Shown: piece after piece, positions 1 through 9,771 of the stretch
Layout: every line of letters begins with the position of its first letter
How positions within the stretch are numbered: position 1 is the stretch's first letter
NCBI GenBank assembly: GCA_039566865.1
Contig: CM076943.1
Location: 14,680,001-14,744,000 of the forward strand
From: Aurelia coerulea
Lineage: Eukaryota > Cnidaria > Scyphozoa > Semaeostomeae > Ulmaridae
Direction of reading: 5' to 3'
DNA: 64,000 bases
Program-made: the position numbers and the translations under genes
Notes under the pieces: model-generated
The model's input: the letters and a program-made list of their open reading frames with translations, nothing else
The model's database searches: none
Told to the model about the DNA's origin: nothing

Positions 1-237
1 TAGCAGTAAGGTCTGCAAATATTTCTTGACACTGGGAGGGGGGGTGGGATACCACGTTTGAGAACTTGCTATCGACGTGTGACCACACCTGTTATTCTTA
101 CGCTTTATATACTAATAAGAAACTTTATGACTGCTTGCACGCTTTTTCAAAGCGTGCAGTACTTGCGATTTGAAAGCCAAACACTTTTAGTCCTTTGTTC
201 CCTTAATAAATTCATTTATTGAAAGACCGTTGACGAA
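1..237. other. Unassigned sequence
   Basis: No convincing coding or repeat structure is seen. There is a G-rich run near 35-48 and otherwise ordinary AT-rich sequence up to the start of the LINE fragment. Confidence 0.4.
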
Positions 238-732
238 CTGGTTACTGGTGAATCAAAGACAATGGTCTTCAAGTCCCTGAATGAGCTGGCTCCACAACTG
301 TGTGACCTCTTCACCCGAAATTCACTCTGCTGATCACATAGCCTTCGTAATATGGGGACCGATTTGAGGTTACCGATGAAAAGGTCAACAAATGGCCAGA
401 AATGTTTTTCTTATTGAGATGCTAAACTATGGAATAGCCTGTCAGCCGAGTCAAAGCAGGCAACCTCTCTGTTACCTCTCTGTATAGTTTCAAAAAAAAA
501 CTATTTAGAAGCAGAACTTTTTTCTTTCGTTTTCATTGCACATCTTGAAACTTATTGTACATAGCTTTTGAATATTGTAAATAAGGATTTATAGTTTAAT
601 TTATTTAATAGCTTTTACTTAGTTTCCTTAGATGGTAATTAATGTTTTATTGGAGGGCCCCTTGAAAACCAACTTGTTGAAGGGCAACCCTCCTTAAAAG
701 AATTAAATATGAAAATATGAAATATGAAATAT
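238..732 (+). mobile_element. LINE 3' fragment (CR1-group ORF2 C-terminus)
   Basis: A 5'-truncated and broken copy of the end of a non-LTR retrotransposon ORF2. With frame breaks it reads VFKSLNELAPQ, then LCDLFTRNS, TDLRLPMKRS, and AKLWNSLSAESKQA followed by YSFKKKL. This is the usual C-terminal pattern of CR1/jockey-type reverse transcriptase ORFs, where a short region after the RT domain carries AKLWNSLP-like motifs. An AT-rich 3' UTR follows, and the copy ends in an ATATGAA-type tail near 700-732. A small relic of the same family lies at about 53.39-53.52 kb. The copy is dead. Confidence 0.75.
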
Positions 733-1364
733 GATGGAGGTAATGAGATTTTACTACTTTTTGAATTCATGGCACAAATTCTCATGGCGCAAAACATGTT
801 AAAGAATTCACAGAGGTTTTTACAAGAGATTGTTCGTCTGACTTGAAGAGGGTGTGAACAAATCTATTCATATGACGTACCCGAGGAGAGTACATCGAGA
901 GTACAAGAGAAGACAATAATACAGTGAGTATTGCCATCAAATCAAATGATTATTTCAAGTCTGAAAAATCATACCCTTGAGCATGGCACATCCAGAGGTA
1001 CCTTTACTGTGAATGGACCCCCCGCCCCATGCACGCACCTGAATGATATGAGAACAGAGTAATGATAAATGAGTAATGAGTAATGAATTCAAGAGCTCAA
1101 TCAAGTCCGGGTGGTGAACTGACCGTGAATGGTGTGTATATGGTGTATACGAAAGATAAGACGCAATTTAGTTGTCTTTATCAAAGCAAAGCAAAGTCTT
1201 CGAAAAGGTAACGGAGTATACCTAGGTAAGAATTATTTTATGCAGTTTCACACTCACTGTGAGCTGCTTCAACACCGTACAGACGCAAGAATCCATTTCG
1301 ACTTAGGCCCATTTATAGCCATTTTGGCGTTTTGCTTGTCTGGAATCTGTCGAAATCGTAAACC
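733..1364 (+). other. Probable 5' UTR/flank of the full-length LINE
   Basis: There is no gene here. The sequence lies between the dead LINE fragment and ORF1 of the larger LINE, so part of it is probably that element's 5' UTR and internal promoter. The 5' boundary of the element cannot be set from the sequence alone. Confidence 0.35.
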
Positions 1365-2351
1365 ATGCGTTCCCCAAAAGCAAGGAAATCAAGTCCTAAG
1401 AAATGCAAGACAGGACAGGCAGCAGGCAACATTGGAAATTTGAAATTCAATACCTACAACAGTGGGGGTAGTATTTCTTTACCATCAAAAGACACTATAA
1501 TTCGAGTAATCGAAGCCTGTGATCTCAGATATTATGATCACTTGGCTCTAGCCGATGAGCACAAGGATTCAGTTCTCGTTATTTGGCAAAATGAAAAAGG
1601 AGAAGCAGCCCTGCGGGATAACGATGGCATTTTTGACTACGTCAAAAATAAACAACTTGTGTTGGAAATTTATTTCCATGAAACAGACAACCGTTATCGC
1701 AAAATCTTAACAATAACATTCCATTTGACGGGCAAAAAGAATGCGGTAGTGGTGTCAGGTCACGCATCGCATGAATGGATCGATATTGAATTTCCGTTCA
1801 TAAAAGATCTGATTCAGTGCAAAACAAGTGGGAAAACAAAGTCCGTTCTGCTAGCAAAATCAGTGAAAGAGTCTTTTCCCCTGAAATTAATTACCCATCC
1901 AGGCAAACGGGGAAAAATGTGTACGATTGTTTTTGATGACGATCATGATGATGATCCAACCCAGAAAACCATCACGGAGAAGCCAAATGCACAGAGCAGT
2001 GCAAATAAAATGGTAAATTCGGAATTCGAGCTTTCCAACCATTTCCAACCCCTAAGAAACGACGACAGTTTTGAAATAGCTGACAGCGACATGGATCTCT
2101 TCAGTGACACTCCACAAAACTCGCCAATTGGAGACAAAGGTCAGTTATTTCACGAATTTGAAATCCTACGGCAAGAAAATACAAAATTATCTCAGCAAAA
2201 CAAATTTCTTCAGTGTCAGATAGACGACGTATCTGCCAAACTTCTGGCTCAAGAAGACAAAATCCAATACCTCTACAAAAAGGTTAAAAACTTAGGCAGT
2301 CCAAGCAATGTGGAAAAAGACAAAACTCCTCAACACCAAGCGACTGATGAT
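1365..2351 (+). pseudogene. LINE ORF1, N-terminal part
   Basis: About 329 codons are open from an ATG at 1,365. The N-terminus is very basic (MRSPKARKSSPKK). A globular region of roughly 180 residues follows that I do not recognise, then an acidic DDDHDDD stretch, and finally a leucine-rich coiled coil (about residues 262-312, LRQENTKLSQQNKFLQ...). ORF1 proteins of LINEs are RNA-binding chaperones that multimerise through coiled coils. The frame meets a stop at 2,361-2,363, but that stop lies inside the inserted transposon. The native frame resumes exactly after the second copy of the target duplication at 4,680. Confidence 0.8.
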
Positions 2352-2631
2352 GAGGCCCCCTAAGGGATCTCGGGCTCCGAGTCTCCAGGGCATATTTATA
2401 TGGGCTCCGGGCTCCCAAAGGCAAAATTGCCGTGCTCCAGGGCTCCACTGCATACTTTTCAGGGCTCCAGGGCTCCACTTCTTAAGATTAGCGAAATATG
2501 ATTTTGTCAGTTTTAGTAAGCCGTGTAGTGCCAGACTGCATTCTTTGTTTCTTGAGCGAGAAAGTGCAGTTTGTGGTTTAAACTGGATATGCACAACTAA
2601 AGCTGATAACAAGCACGAGTCCCCTAGAAAA

Positions 2632-3231
2632 TATCGGATGTCTCAAAAATGTATACAAATTTGGTTGACTCCAGCGATGTGAATTTAGCTTTAACCAATG
2701 GCTAATCACTCTCAAAATGTTTCTCGATAGTTACCCTGAACATAGATACCTCGTTTGTTGGTATTGGTGCTTCTTGAAAGCTCAAATTTGGGTGCACTTG
2801 CAAACCAAGGCTTTGGCCTATTGGCCTAAGCAAATTCCTGAAGCACATCGAAATTAAGGAACTGAACTTAATGAAAAATTAAGAGACTTCCCAATGGGTG
2901 ATTGGGGGGGGGGGTAGGGGTGACTTCTGGAAAACAGAATAACACAAGATCCAACATTGTTCAAATTTCATCAAGGCTATCGTTGATTTATACGCCGTGC
3001 CTTAAGAAATTGCCTAGGCCAAAAGGCTAAAGCTCGTCTGGTTTGGAGGAAGAGGCAAATTTGAGCTTTCAAGATTAACTTGTCTGCTCTCAAAGTACCA
3101 ATATCAACAAACGAGGTATCTATGTTTAAGTTAACTAGAGAAACATCTTAGAGTGATCGTACATTGATTGAAGCTAAATTCCCAGCGCTGGATTCAATCA
3201 AATCCGTATACATTTTTTGGGACACCCGGTA
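2632..3231. mobile_element. 600-bp foldback MITE, family A copy 1
   Basis: The two arms are long inverted repeats. The left arm runs from CGGATGTCTCAAAAATGTAT and the right arm ends ATTTTTTGGGACACCCGG, with TA at both outer edges. Shared internal blocks (GATACCTCGTTTGTTGGTAT and its complement) extend each arm to roughly 200 bp. A second copy of the same length is at 37,927-38,526. It is nested in the 2.3-kb transposon. The TGTCCCAAAA-type end and TA target fit the mariner group. Confidence 0.7.
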
Positions 3232-3597
3232 CTTTTGGTTATCTTGGTATTGTGCTGAGAGCTTTTGGGGTTAATGCATCTTGTGAAAAGCAGGAAGACC
3301 ACTCTATCGATGAAGGTATCTTTCATCTGCTGAAACCAATAAATTCCTTCATACAACTGTAAGAGAAGCTCAAGAGTAGTCAAGTTTTCGTGGGCAACTA
3401 CAGTATGTGGTCCACAAGGCACGATGTCTTCTCAATTAGCTCATTTATAAGACTATTAAACCATCCATTTTAGCACTGTTAATTATGGAATCAGGGGATG
3501 CCTTCTATGCTAAAATAAAAGATATCTCTTCGAAAAATTTTTCTCACGCTCTGATTTATAGAATGACTGCCACTGTCACAAAATTATAAAAGTTTTC

Positions 3598-4212
3598 TTA
3601 TCGCTTATGGTAAGTATGATATTGGGAGATGCATTCTGAGCCAAAGTAAAGGGCTTGGTCCCAAAAATTTTCCTGTGGGCAAAACCTCATGTCAATGCCC
3701 CTTACTTAATTTACCCTGGCCACGCCACTCCCTTGAAGGTCTGAAAGTAGATCGTTTGCGACAGTGGCGTGGCCACGGAGGGGTAACGGGGGGGGGGGGC
3801 AATTGCCCCCCACTTTTGTCAAAAGAAGGTCCTCGAGATTCCTCTAAAACCGAGGAGAAAATAGCTGGGTATAGGTTGGGTAAGAAATAAGAATTTTCCG
3901 AGAAAGTAAAATCTTCCATTTAAGCACTGGCAAGCGTGATATTGGGAGATGCATTCTAAGCCAAAGTAAAAGATCTTTTTTCAAAAATTTTCCTCGTGCT
4001 CTGATCCTTAGGATACCTGTTCACAAACTATCAAAGTTTTCTTGTCGCTAATGGCAAGCATGATATTGGGAGATGCATTCTAAGCCAAAGTAAAGGGCGT
4101 CGTCCCAAAAATTTTCCTATGGCCAAAACCTCATGTCAATGCCCCTTACTTAATTTACCCTGACCGCGCCACTCCCTTGAAGGACTGAAAGTAGATTGTT
4201 TGCGAAGATAAA
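3598..4212 (+). repeat. Direct duplication inside the 2.3-kb transposon
   Basis: The segment 3,603-3,768 (GATATTGGGAGATGCATTCT...GCCACTCCCTTGAAGG) recurs at about 4,050-4,207 with few differences. Between them lie a CAGTGGCGTGGCCACGGAGG end typical of hAT-like MITEs (about 3,761), a G run and a CCCCCC stretch. The duplication is probably a diverged two-copy repeat caused by, or carrying, a small element. No gene is seen. Confidence 0.5.
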
Positions 4213-4679
4213 TCTCCTTGCAACGTTATCTGTTTGTCAATTTTCACTGCAAGTTCTGATCTTTTTGCCAAGGGAAGAAATACGCTCTGACACAATGAGC
4301 TACAAAAAGTATAAATTTCCTAGCGCATAAGGATTGAAATTCTAACTTGAAAAATTTCCAATCATAAAAAATGGCGAGATTTCAAGAAACAATGTCTCGA
4401 AGAAACCTGGAAACTTCAAAAATTCATTTCAGGTTGATGTTGAGATCTACTAACAAGCTCAAATAGTTTCACGCCTTATTCATATAGTTTTCGTAATTAT
4501 ATGTTGTCCGTTTTTGCATGGCCTTCACAAATAAAATTGTTTGAGATAAAGGGCTCCACATGGAGAAAGCGATGGGCTCCAGTGCTCCACTATGGAAAAC
4601 GTTTGGGCTCCGGGCTCTATGCTGTCAAAATGATGGGCTCCAGTGCTCCAGGGACCCCCCCTTTGGGGGCCTCGATGAT

Positions 4680-5303
4680 GGTGATAATGCTGACCAGCCA
4701 AATGAGGGAGATGGCACCCATCCACAGTCCGGGGAGGATACTGAGCCTAACACAGCGACTGTTATAGATGAGGATCAGGATGGAAACAACAATGCCGCTG
4801 AGAATACGACAAACACCAGTGTTTCTAACAAGAAACCTTGGGCAAATGTCTGCAAAAAGTACAACATGGGAATATGTAAGCGTGTGAAGTGCAGATATCA
4901 GCATAAGAAGGTGAAAACTTGCAGATTCTACAACAGTGCATCCGGTTGTAGCAAAGGGACTGATTGTAACTTCCTCCACATCAAGAGCATGATGCAGCAA
5001 AAACCTGAATCAAACCCATTGCCATCAGTCAACCGTGATCACGGGAAAGACCAAGTTCAATATGAGCAGATGAGACAACAAATAGATTTCTCCGACAACA
5101 TGCTAGTCTCTTTTTTAGACAAATTAGAATCGAGGCTGATCAACGCTGTACAATCAACAACAAACAACCAGCCTCCAGGAAATCCAATGATTCCAATGCA
5201 GCATCCCATAATGTACCAATTTCCAGAAACAAGAGACCACCAAAACTTCCCATACCAAAGACCAATGATGATGCAAGGCCCACACATCATACAGCAACAA
5301 TAA
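4680..5303 (+). pseudogene. LINE ORF1, C-terminal part with two CCCH zinc fingers
   Basis: This is the continuation of ORF1 after the transposon, about 207 codons to the TAA at 5,301-5,303. An acidic linker is followed by two CCCH fingers: CKKYNMGICKRVKCRYQH (C-x7-C-x4-C-x3-H) and CRFYNSASGCSKGTDCNFLH (C-x8-C-x5-C-x3-H). A Pro/Gln/Met-rich tail follows. CCCH fingers bind RNA, and here they probably bind the element's own transcript. The reading frame matches the N-terminal part exactly when one GATGAT copy is kept, which shows both parts belong to one ancestral ORF of roughly 537 residues. Confidence 0.8.
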
Positions 5304-6322
5304 ACAAAATAAAGAATCTGAAATGTACTTATACGAATGCAGATTGCCTCAGCAATAAAGTAGATGAATTGAAATCAAAATTACATCTGTCGAAATCGGA
5401 CATATGCATGATTACCGAAGTATTACCAAAAGTGAAACTATATCCCTTAAAGGAAAGTGACATTGCAATACAGGGCTATCAGATTTTTTCTAATATAGAT
5501 GAAACGTCAAACAGAGGTGTTGCTTTATATTTATCAAATCAACTCCGTGCAAAGCGTCTAGATTACTCATCTGGAGACTCCTCGTTAGAATGTTTATTTG
5601 TGGAGATAAAAGTCAATGAAAAGGACAACCTTGTTTGTGGGGTCGTTTATAGAAGTCCTTCAAAAGATAACCATGAGTCTCTACGTCAATTGATATCAAA
5701 TATAACGAGTGATAGACAACATGACCAAATACTTATCGTCGGAGATTTTAACTATCCAGATATAAATTGGGAAAGCCATTTGTCAAACACTGCTGAAGAA
5801 AACCCTGCATCACAGTTTCTTAAATTAACTGATGATTGCTTCTTAACCCAACATGTAAATAAATCAACAACACACAGACACAACCAAACTTCGAATTGCT
5901 TAGATTTAATTTTGACCAATGATGAAAACTCTGTTCAAAAACTACTATACAATGATCCTCTTGGTTCGAGTGATCACTTGACGTTAGAGTTACAATACAT
6001 CGTAGATTTAGAAGAGTCACACAACCACGGTGATAAATCAGAACGTTTCTCGTATGATTACGGTGATTATATGAAACTTAGAAATATATTGAAGGAGATT
6101 GACTGGAATAAGGAATTTAAAGGCATGTCAACTGAGGCCATGATGAATTATCTTGAAGCTAAACTTAGCAGCTCCATAGAACAATGCATACCAAAACGCA
6201 AAATCAACCCTTCAAAAAACAACGAGAAACAACCGATATGGCTCAATAACTATGCGATGAGAGCGTTAAAAAAGAAACACAATGCATATAAGCGTTGGAT
6301 AATAACAAAAAAATGGGAATGA
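5304..6322 (+). pseudogene. LINE ORF2, endonuclease domain
   Basis: This is the APE-type endonuclease that nicks the target for target-primed reverse transcription. Visible landmarks are KCTYTNADCLSNKVDEL at the N-terminal edge, GVVYRSPS, GDFNYPDINWE and the closing GSSDHLTLE (catalytic Asp-His pair). The frame is -1 relative to ORF1 and stays open upstream through the ORF1 tail to about 5,060. It has no ATG before the domain begins, and the first in-frame ATG (near 5,407) is inside it. Reading ends at the TGA at 6,320-6,322, caused by one extra base in the A7 run at 6,307-6,313. Confidence 0.85.
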
Positions 6323-8171
6323 TTACATACGTTATAGAAGACACTGTAATAAAGTAAAAACTACTATCAGGAACAGAATAAAGGAAATTGAACGAAACAT
6401 TGCAATGAACATCAAAATAAACAATAAACATTACTGGCGGTATGCAAATTCAAAACTAAAAACCAAATCCCGGGTTCCTGACCTAAAGGTCGGCGACAAT
6501 CGCTTTACAAATTCTGAGCAAGAAAAAGTTGACGTCCTCAATCAATTCTTCACTTCAGTATTTACTCGTGAAGACCTATCGTCTATTCCGCAAACAGAAG
6601 AACGACAGTTCGCCTCTCCGCTCACAGATATTAACATAACTGAAGAATTAGTATTGAACGCATTGAAGTCCTTGAATGCATCGAAATCGCCGGGTCCGGA
6701 TAGCATCCACCCAAGAGTATTAAAAGAGTCAGCAGAAGTTATTGCTTTCCCTTTGTGCTTAATTTTTAAATCCAGCTTCAGCACAGGAATGATCCCTGAG
6801 AAATGGAAATGGGCACATATAACTCCTGTCTTTAAAAAAGGATCTAAACATGATAAAGAAAATTACAGACCGATCAGTCTTACAAGCATAATTTGTCGAC
6901 TGTTAGAGCGAATTTTCAAGAATGAAATCGTGAAACACCTTGATACAAATGAACTTTTTTCGAATGATCAATACGGTTTCAGAGCAAAACGTTCCTGTGT
7001 AACACAGTTGTTAGAAGCCTTAGAAGAATGGACTTCTCTCCTTGATGAAGGTAACAGCATCGATGTAATATACTTTGACTTCGCAAAGGCATTTGACTCC
7101 GTACCCCATCAACGACTTCTTTCGAAGTTAAATTCGTATGGAATTAGAGGAAACGTACTTCAATGGATCGTTGCTTTTCTCCATAACAGAAAGCAGAGAG
7201 TAGTACTGAATGGTTTTAAATCTTCTTGGACGAATGTTTTAAGTGGAGTCCCGCAAGGTAGCGTCCTTGGACCCTTATTGTTCCTTATTTACATAAACGA
7301 CATACCAGATTGCATTGAAAATAGTTCCGTGAAGATATTTGCTGACGATTTGAAATTGTACCGAAGAAACTCAGGCAGCAGCCAACCCGTTCAGGATGAC
7401 ATAAATCGAATCGAAAACTGGTCCAGTCAGTGGCAGTTGCCCCTAAATGCACAAAAGTGTTCTAAATTGCACGTAAGCACTAAGAATAGAGAGGAGATAG
7501 ACTCAAGTACTTATTATATTATCGACCAAAAAGACAATCGTCAAATCGAAATAAAAGAATCGGAAGAGACAAAAGACTTAGGAGTTATTGTTGATACCAA
7601 ATTAAAATTTCAAAAACAAATCGCATCTTGCATAAAAAAAGCGAACGGTGTCCTCGCTTCGATAAAAAGAACGATCAAGTATTTAAGTCTAGAAACCTTC
7701 AACACGTTGTACAAAGCTTTAGTTAGACCCTTGTTAGAATCCGCCGGCGCCGTATGGAGCCCAAGCCTCGTTAAAGACATTCGTTCGCTAGAAAGCGTCC
7801 AAAGAAGAGCCACGAAATTAGTGCCATCGCTGAGAAACTTGACTTACACTGAACGCCTTATTGCCCTTGATCTCCCAACTCTTGCATATAGAAGAACGAG
7901 AGGAGACATGATAATGGTTTTTAAGATCATGAAAGGTATCGTCGACTTGAACCATACAAACTTCTTCAAGTTAAGCACAACCAAAACAAGAGGACACGAG
8001 CTCAAGCTGTTTAAGCAAAGAAATCGCCTGAACGTAAGACGAAACTTCTTTTCACAAAGAATAGTAAAATCGTGGAATGAGTTATCCGAAGAGATTGTCA
8101 ACTGTACGACAGTATTACATTTTGAAAAACGTTATGATAGCTTCCACCGCGAACACAAATACAACTTCTAG
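6314..8171 (+). pseudogene. LINE ORF2, reverse transcriptase and C-terminal domain
   Basis: This continues ORF2 in the +1 frame after the A7 run. An ATG-initiated stretch starts at 6,405, but the frame is open from about 6,314. RT motifs in order: SPGPDSIHPRVLKE, NYRPISLTSI, YGFRAKRSC, IYFDFAKAFDSVPHQRL (first catalytic Asp), SGVPQGSVLGPLLFLIYIND, and KIFADDLKLY (catalytic FADD box). Next come the thumb-like KDLGVIVDTKLKF and the C-terminal RSLESVQRRATKLVP and VKSWNELSEEIV blocks. All catalytic motifs are present. Family: CR1/jockey-type reverse transcriptase. Confidence 0.9.
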
Positions 8172-8236
8172 GGTTTTATAGGCCGTAAGCCTCGTATTCC
8201 CTCATTTAATATATTATTATTATTATTATAAATCGG
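8172..8236 (+). other. LINE 3' UTR and (ATT)n tail
   Basis: Only about 60 bases separate the ORF2 stop from an ATT microsatellite (8,210-8,231). A short 3' UTR ending in a simple repeat rather than poly(A) is the CR1/L2 pattern. Confidence 0.75.
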
Positions 8237-8423
8237 AGGGCAAGAACGACGACCAAAGAACCATCTTTGGTATACAATAATTCATATATCGTTCTTTACA
8301 CCAATATTTTAACACCCATTCTGTAACTTTTACAAGATCCCAGTACAAAAGCCCAGAATAATGAAGCAATTCTAATGCTGCAGGGAACGCAAAAAAGAAT
8401 TTCACACTCTAGAAATCCCGCTA

Positions 8424-8826
8424 TACAGAGGGGTAAATACCCCGGGGCCCGGGGGGGTACTTGACTAGGGAAGTGACGGTGGTGTGCGGAAAACCTCTCC
8501 ACACCCTGCACCCTGTCGCATAAAAAATAGGCCAAAGGTATACTCTGTCGAATAAACATTTTGCAACTCAAATATAGTGTAGAACGCAATTTTTGCTTGT
8601 GATACCCTGTCGCATAAAAATTTTGCATCTCAAATATAGTGTAGAACGCAATTTTTGCATGTGATACCCTGTCCCATAAATTTTTTACCTATATAATATA
8701 ATACCCTGTCGCATAATTTTCGTTAGAAAAGGACACCCTGTCGCATAATTTTTACCGTAAAAGGACACCCTGTTGAGCGGCACATCCCGTCAGGTCAAGT
8801 ATGGGAGTACCCCCCCCGGGGGTATA
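8424..8826. mobile_element. Foldback element with [18 protein letters not shown] ends
   Basis: The left edge has CCCGGGGGGGTACTTGACT. The right edge has AGTACCCCCCCCGGGGG, its complement. In between, ACCCTGTCGCATAA recurs six or so times in diverged form together with duplicated blocks (about 8,555-8,680). Elements with the same G-run ends sit at 24,968-25,336 and, as a partial copy, near 10,528. No coding capacity is seen. Confidence 0.55.
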
Positions 8827-9626
8827 TAGAAAATGCTTAATTGGAATCAATCAAAATTTGATTGATAGCCGAAAGGCTGAAGTATTTCTTGGGATCTTTC
8901 TTCTATTTTTCTGAGCTGTGCTCAGAAAATAGTAAAAAAATCACAAAATACTTTGGGGTATCAACCAAATTTTGATCGATTTCAAAACCTCAAATATTCT
9001 CCGGATAACAAATTTTCAAACATGCAAGCTTCTTTTTGGTGCACCCAACGAGGACAGACTTGTAACACAACAGAATCCACCGCTTTTGATTGACACCTGA
9101 ATTCAAAGCGATTAGCGATTGTAAGAAAAGGATTTTCTCTCAACCAGAAATTCAAAAGAAACAAAGCCACAAAACTCACGACTTCTCTTCAAAGTAACCT
9201 TCGCGTGCACAAGGCGATAGTTTGCCACACTGCTTTCCGGACAACTTTGATGGCTTCGTTTGTCTTCCATTACTGGTTGAGAGAATTTCCTTTGTTTTCA
9301 ATCACTAATCGCTTTGAATTCCTGTGTCCACATAAGGTTTGATAATCAATTTTTGGTGATTCTTGAAACAGGAGTACTTTTTTGGGACACCCGATATCAC
9401 AATTACTTGGTCCCTGGCACGAATATACACAAAAAACAAGATTAGTAACATAATCAAGTATTGGTGATTTTTAAAAAAGTGTCACTTTTTATCGAGTCAC
9501 CCGGTATTTGGGGTCGCCCGGTATGTGGTGTCACCTGCAATCTTCGAATTACCACAGTTCTTAATTTGTTTGAAGCTTACAGTTTCTTATCAGCAGACAT
9601 TTCTCACAAAAAAATGTACATATCTG
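8827..9626. repeat. Repeat relics downstream of the peptidase gene
   Basis: The stretch at 9,000-9,330 is related to the inverted-repeat family best seen at 45.87-46.44 kb (GTAACACAACAG, CAAAGCGATTA, GTGCACAAGG blocks). A broken GGGACACCCGATA end is at 9,386. A GAGTCACCCGGTATTTGG end is near 9,495. No gene and no clear AATAAA on the minus strand close to the peptidase stop were seen. Confidence 0.4.
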
Positions 9627-9771
9627 TTAGAAGTTCTGTAAACTCATGGCTGCCATTTTGAGATGATGAGCAAAAATAGTCAGTTTGATTTCTAAGTCTT
9701 TCACTGCACCTGCTTTCCCTTCTTTGACGCTCTGTATTGATGCTTCGAGACCCGATGTATGATACAAATGT
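9627..9771 (-). CDS. FOLH1-like: Peptidase exon 18: C-terminus
   Basis: 145 nt to TAA. The peptide [20 protein letters not shown], then [20 protein letters not shown], corresponds to the end of GCPII (FPGIYDALFDIE, then VKRQIYVAAFTVQAAAETL). The GCPII stretch APSSHNKYAGESF, with the glutarate-sensing K699-Y700, has no counterpart. HLYHTS runs directly into GLEAS. Confidence 0.85.

Larger units (their letters stand above)
2352..4673. mobile_element. 2.3-kb non-autonomous DNA transposon with GAGGCCCCC ends
   Basis: The left end starts GAGGCCCCCTAAGGG. The right end, read inward on the other strand, starts GAGGCCCCCAAAGGG. Both sides are flanked by GATGAT (2,346-2,351 and 4,674-4,679), a 6-bp target duplication. 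Both subterminal regions are crowded with GGGCTCC/GCTCCAG motifs (about 2,370-2,480 and 4,548-4,650), which could be transposase-binding repeats. No transposase ORF is visible, so the element depends on a partner. It contains a 600-bp foldback element at 2,632-3,231 and a duplicated segment at 3.6-4.2 kb. The superfamily is not certain. The 6-bp duplication does not fit Tc1/mariner (TA), piggyBac (TTAA) or typical hAT (8 bp). Confidence 0.75.
1365..8236 (+). mobile_element. Near-complete CR1-group LINE, split by a DNA transposon
   Basis: This is a non-LTR retrotransposon with ORF1 (basic region, coiled coil, two CCCH fingers), an AP-type endonuclease and a reverse transcriptase. It ends in a short 3' UTR and an (ATT)n tail near 8,210-8,231, as CR1/L2-group elements do. 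ORF1 is interrupted by a 2,322-bp DNA transposon at 2,352-4,673. Without that insertion the element would be about 4.6 kb from the ORF1 start. ORF2 carries one frame break at an A7 run (6,307-6,313). The rest of ORF2 is open, so the copy looks young. It lies about 1.4 kb beyond the 3' end of the peptidase gene, which runs on the other strand. Confidence 0.85.

Noticed and set aside
3168..3422. Small ORFs on both strands
   Set aside because: They fall across the end of the family A foldback element and its flank; no motif or splice support.
9461..9661. 66-aa plus-strand ORF
   Set aside because: Partly antisense to the last peptidase exon and partly MITE relic.
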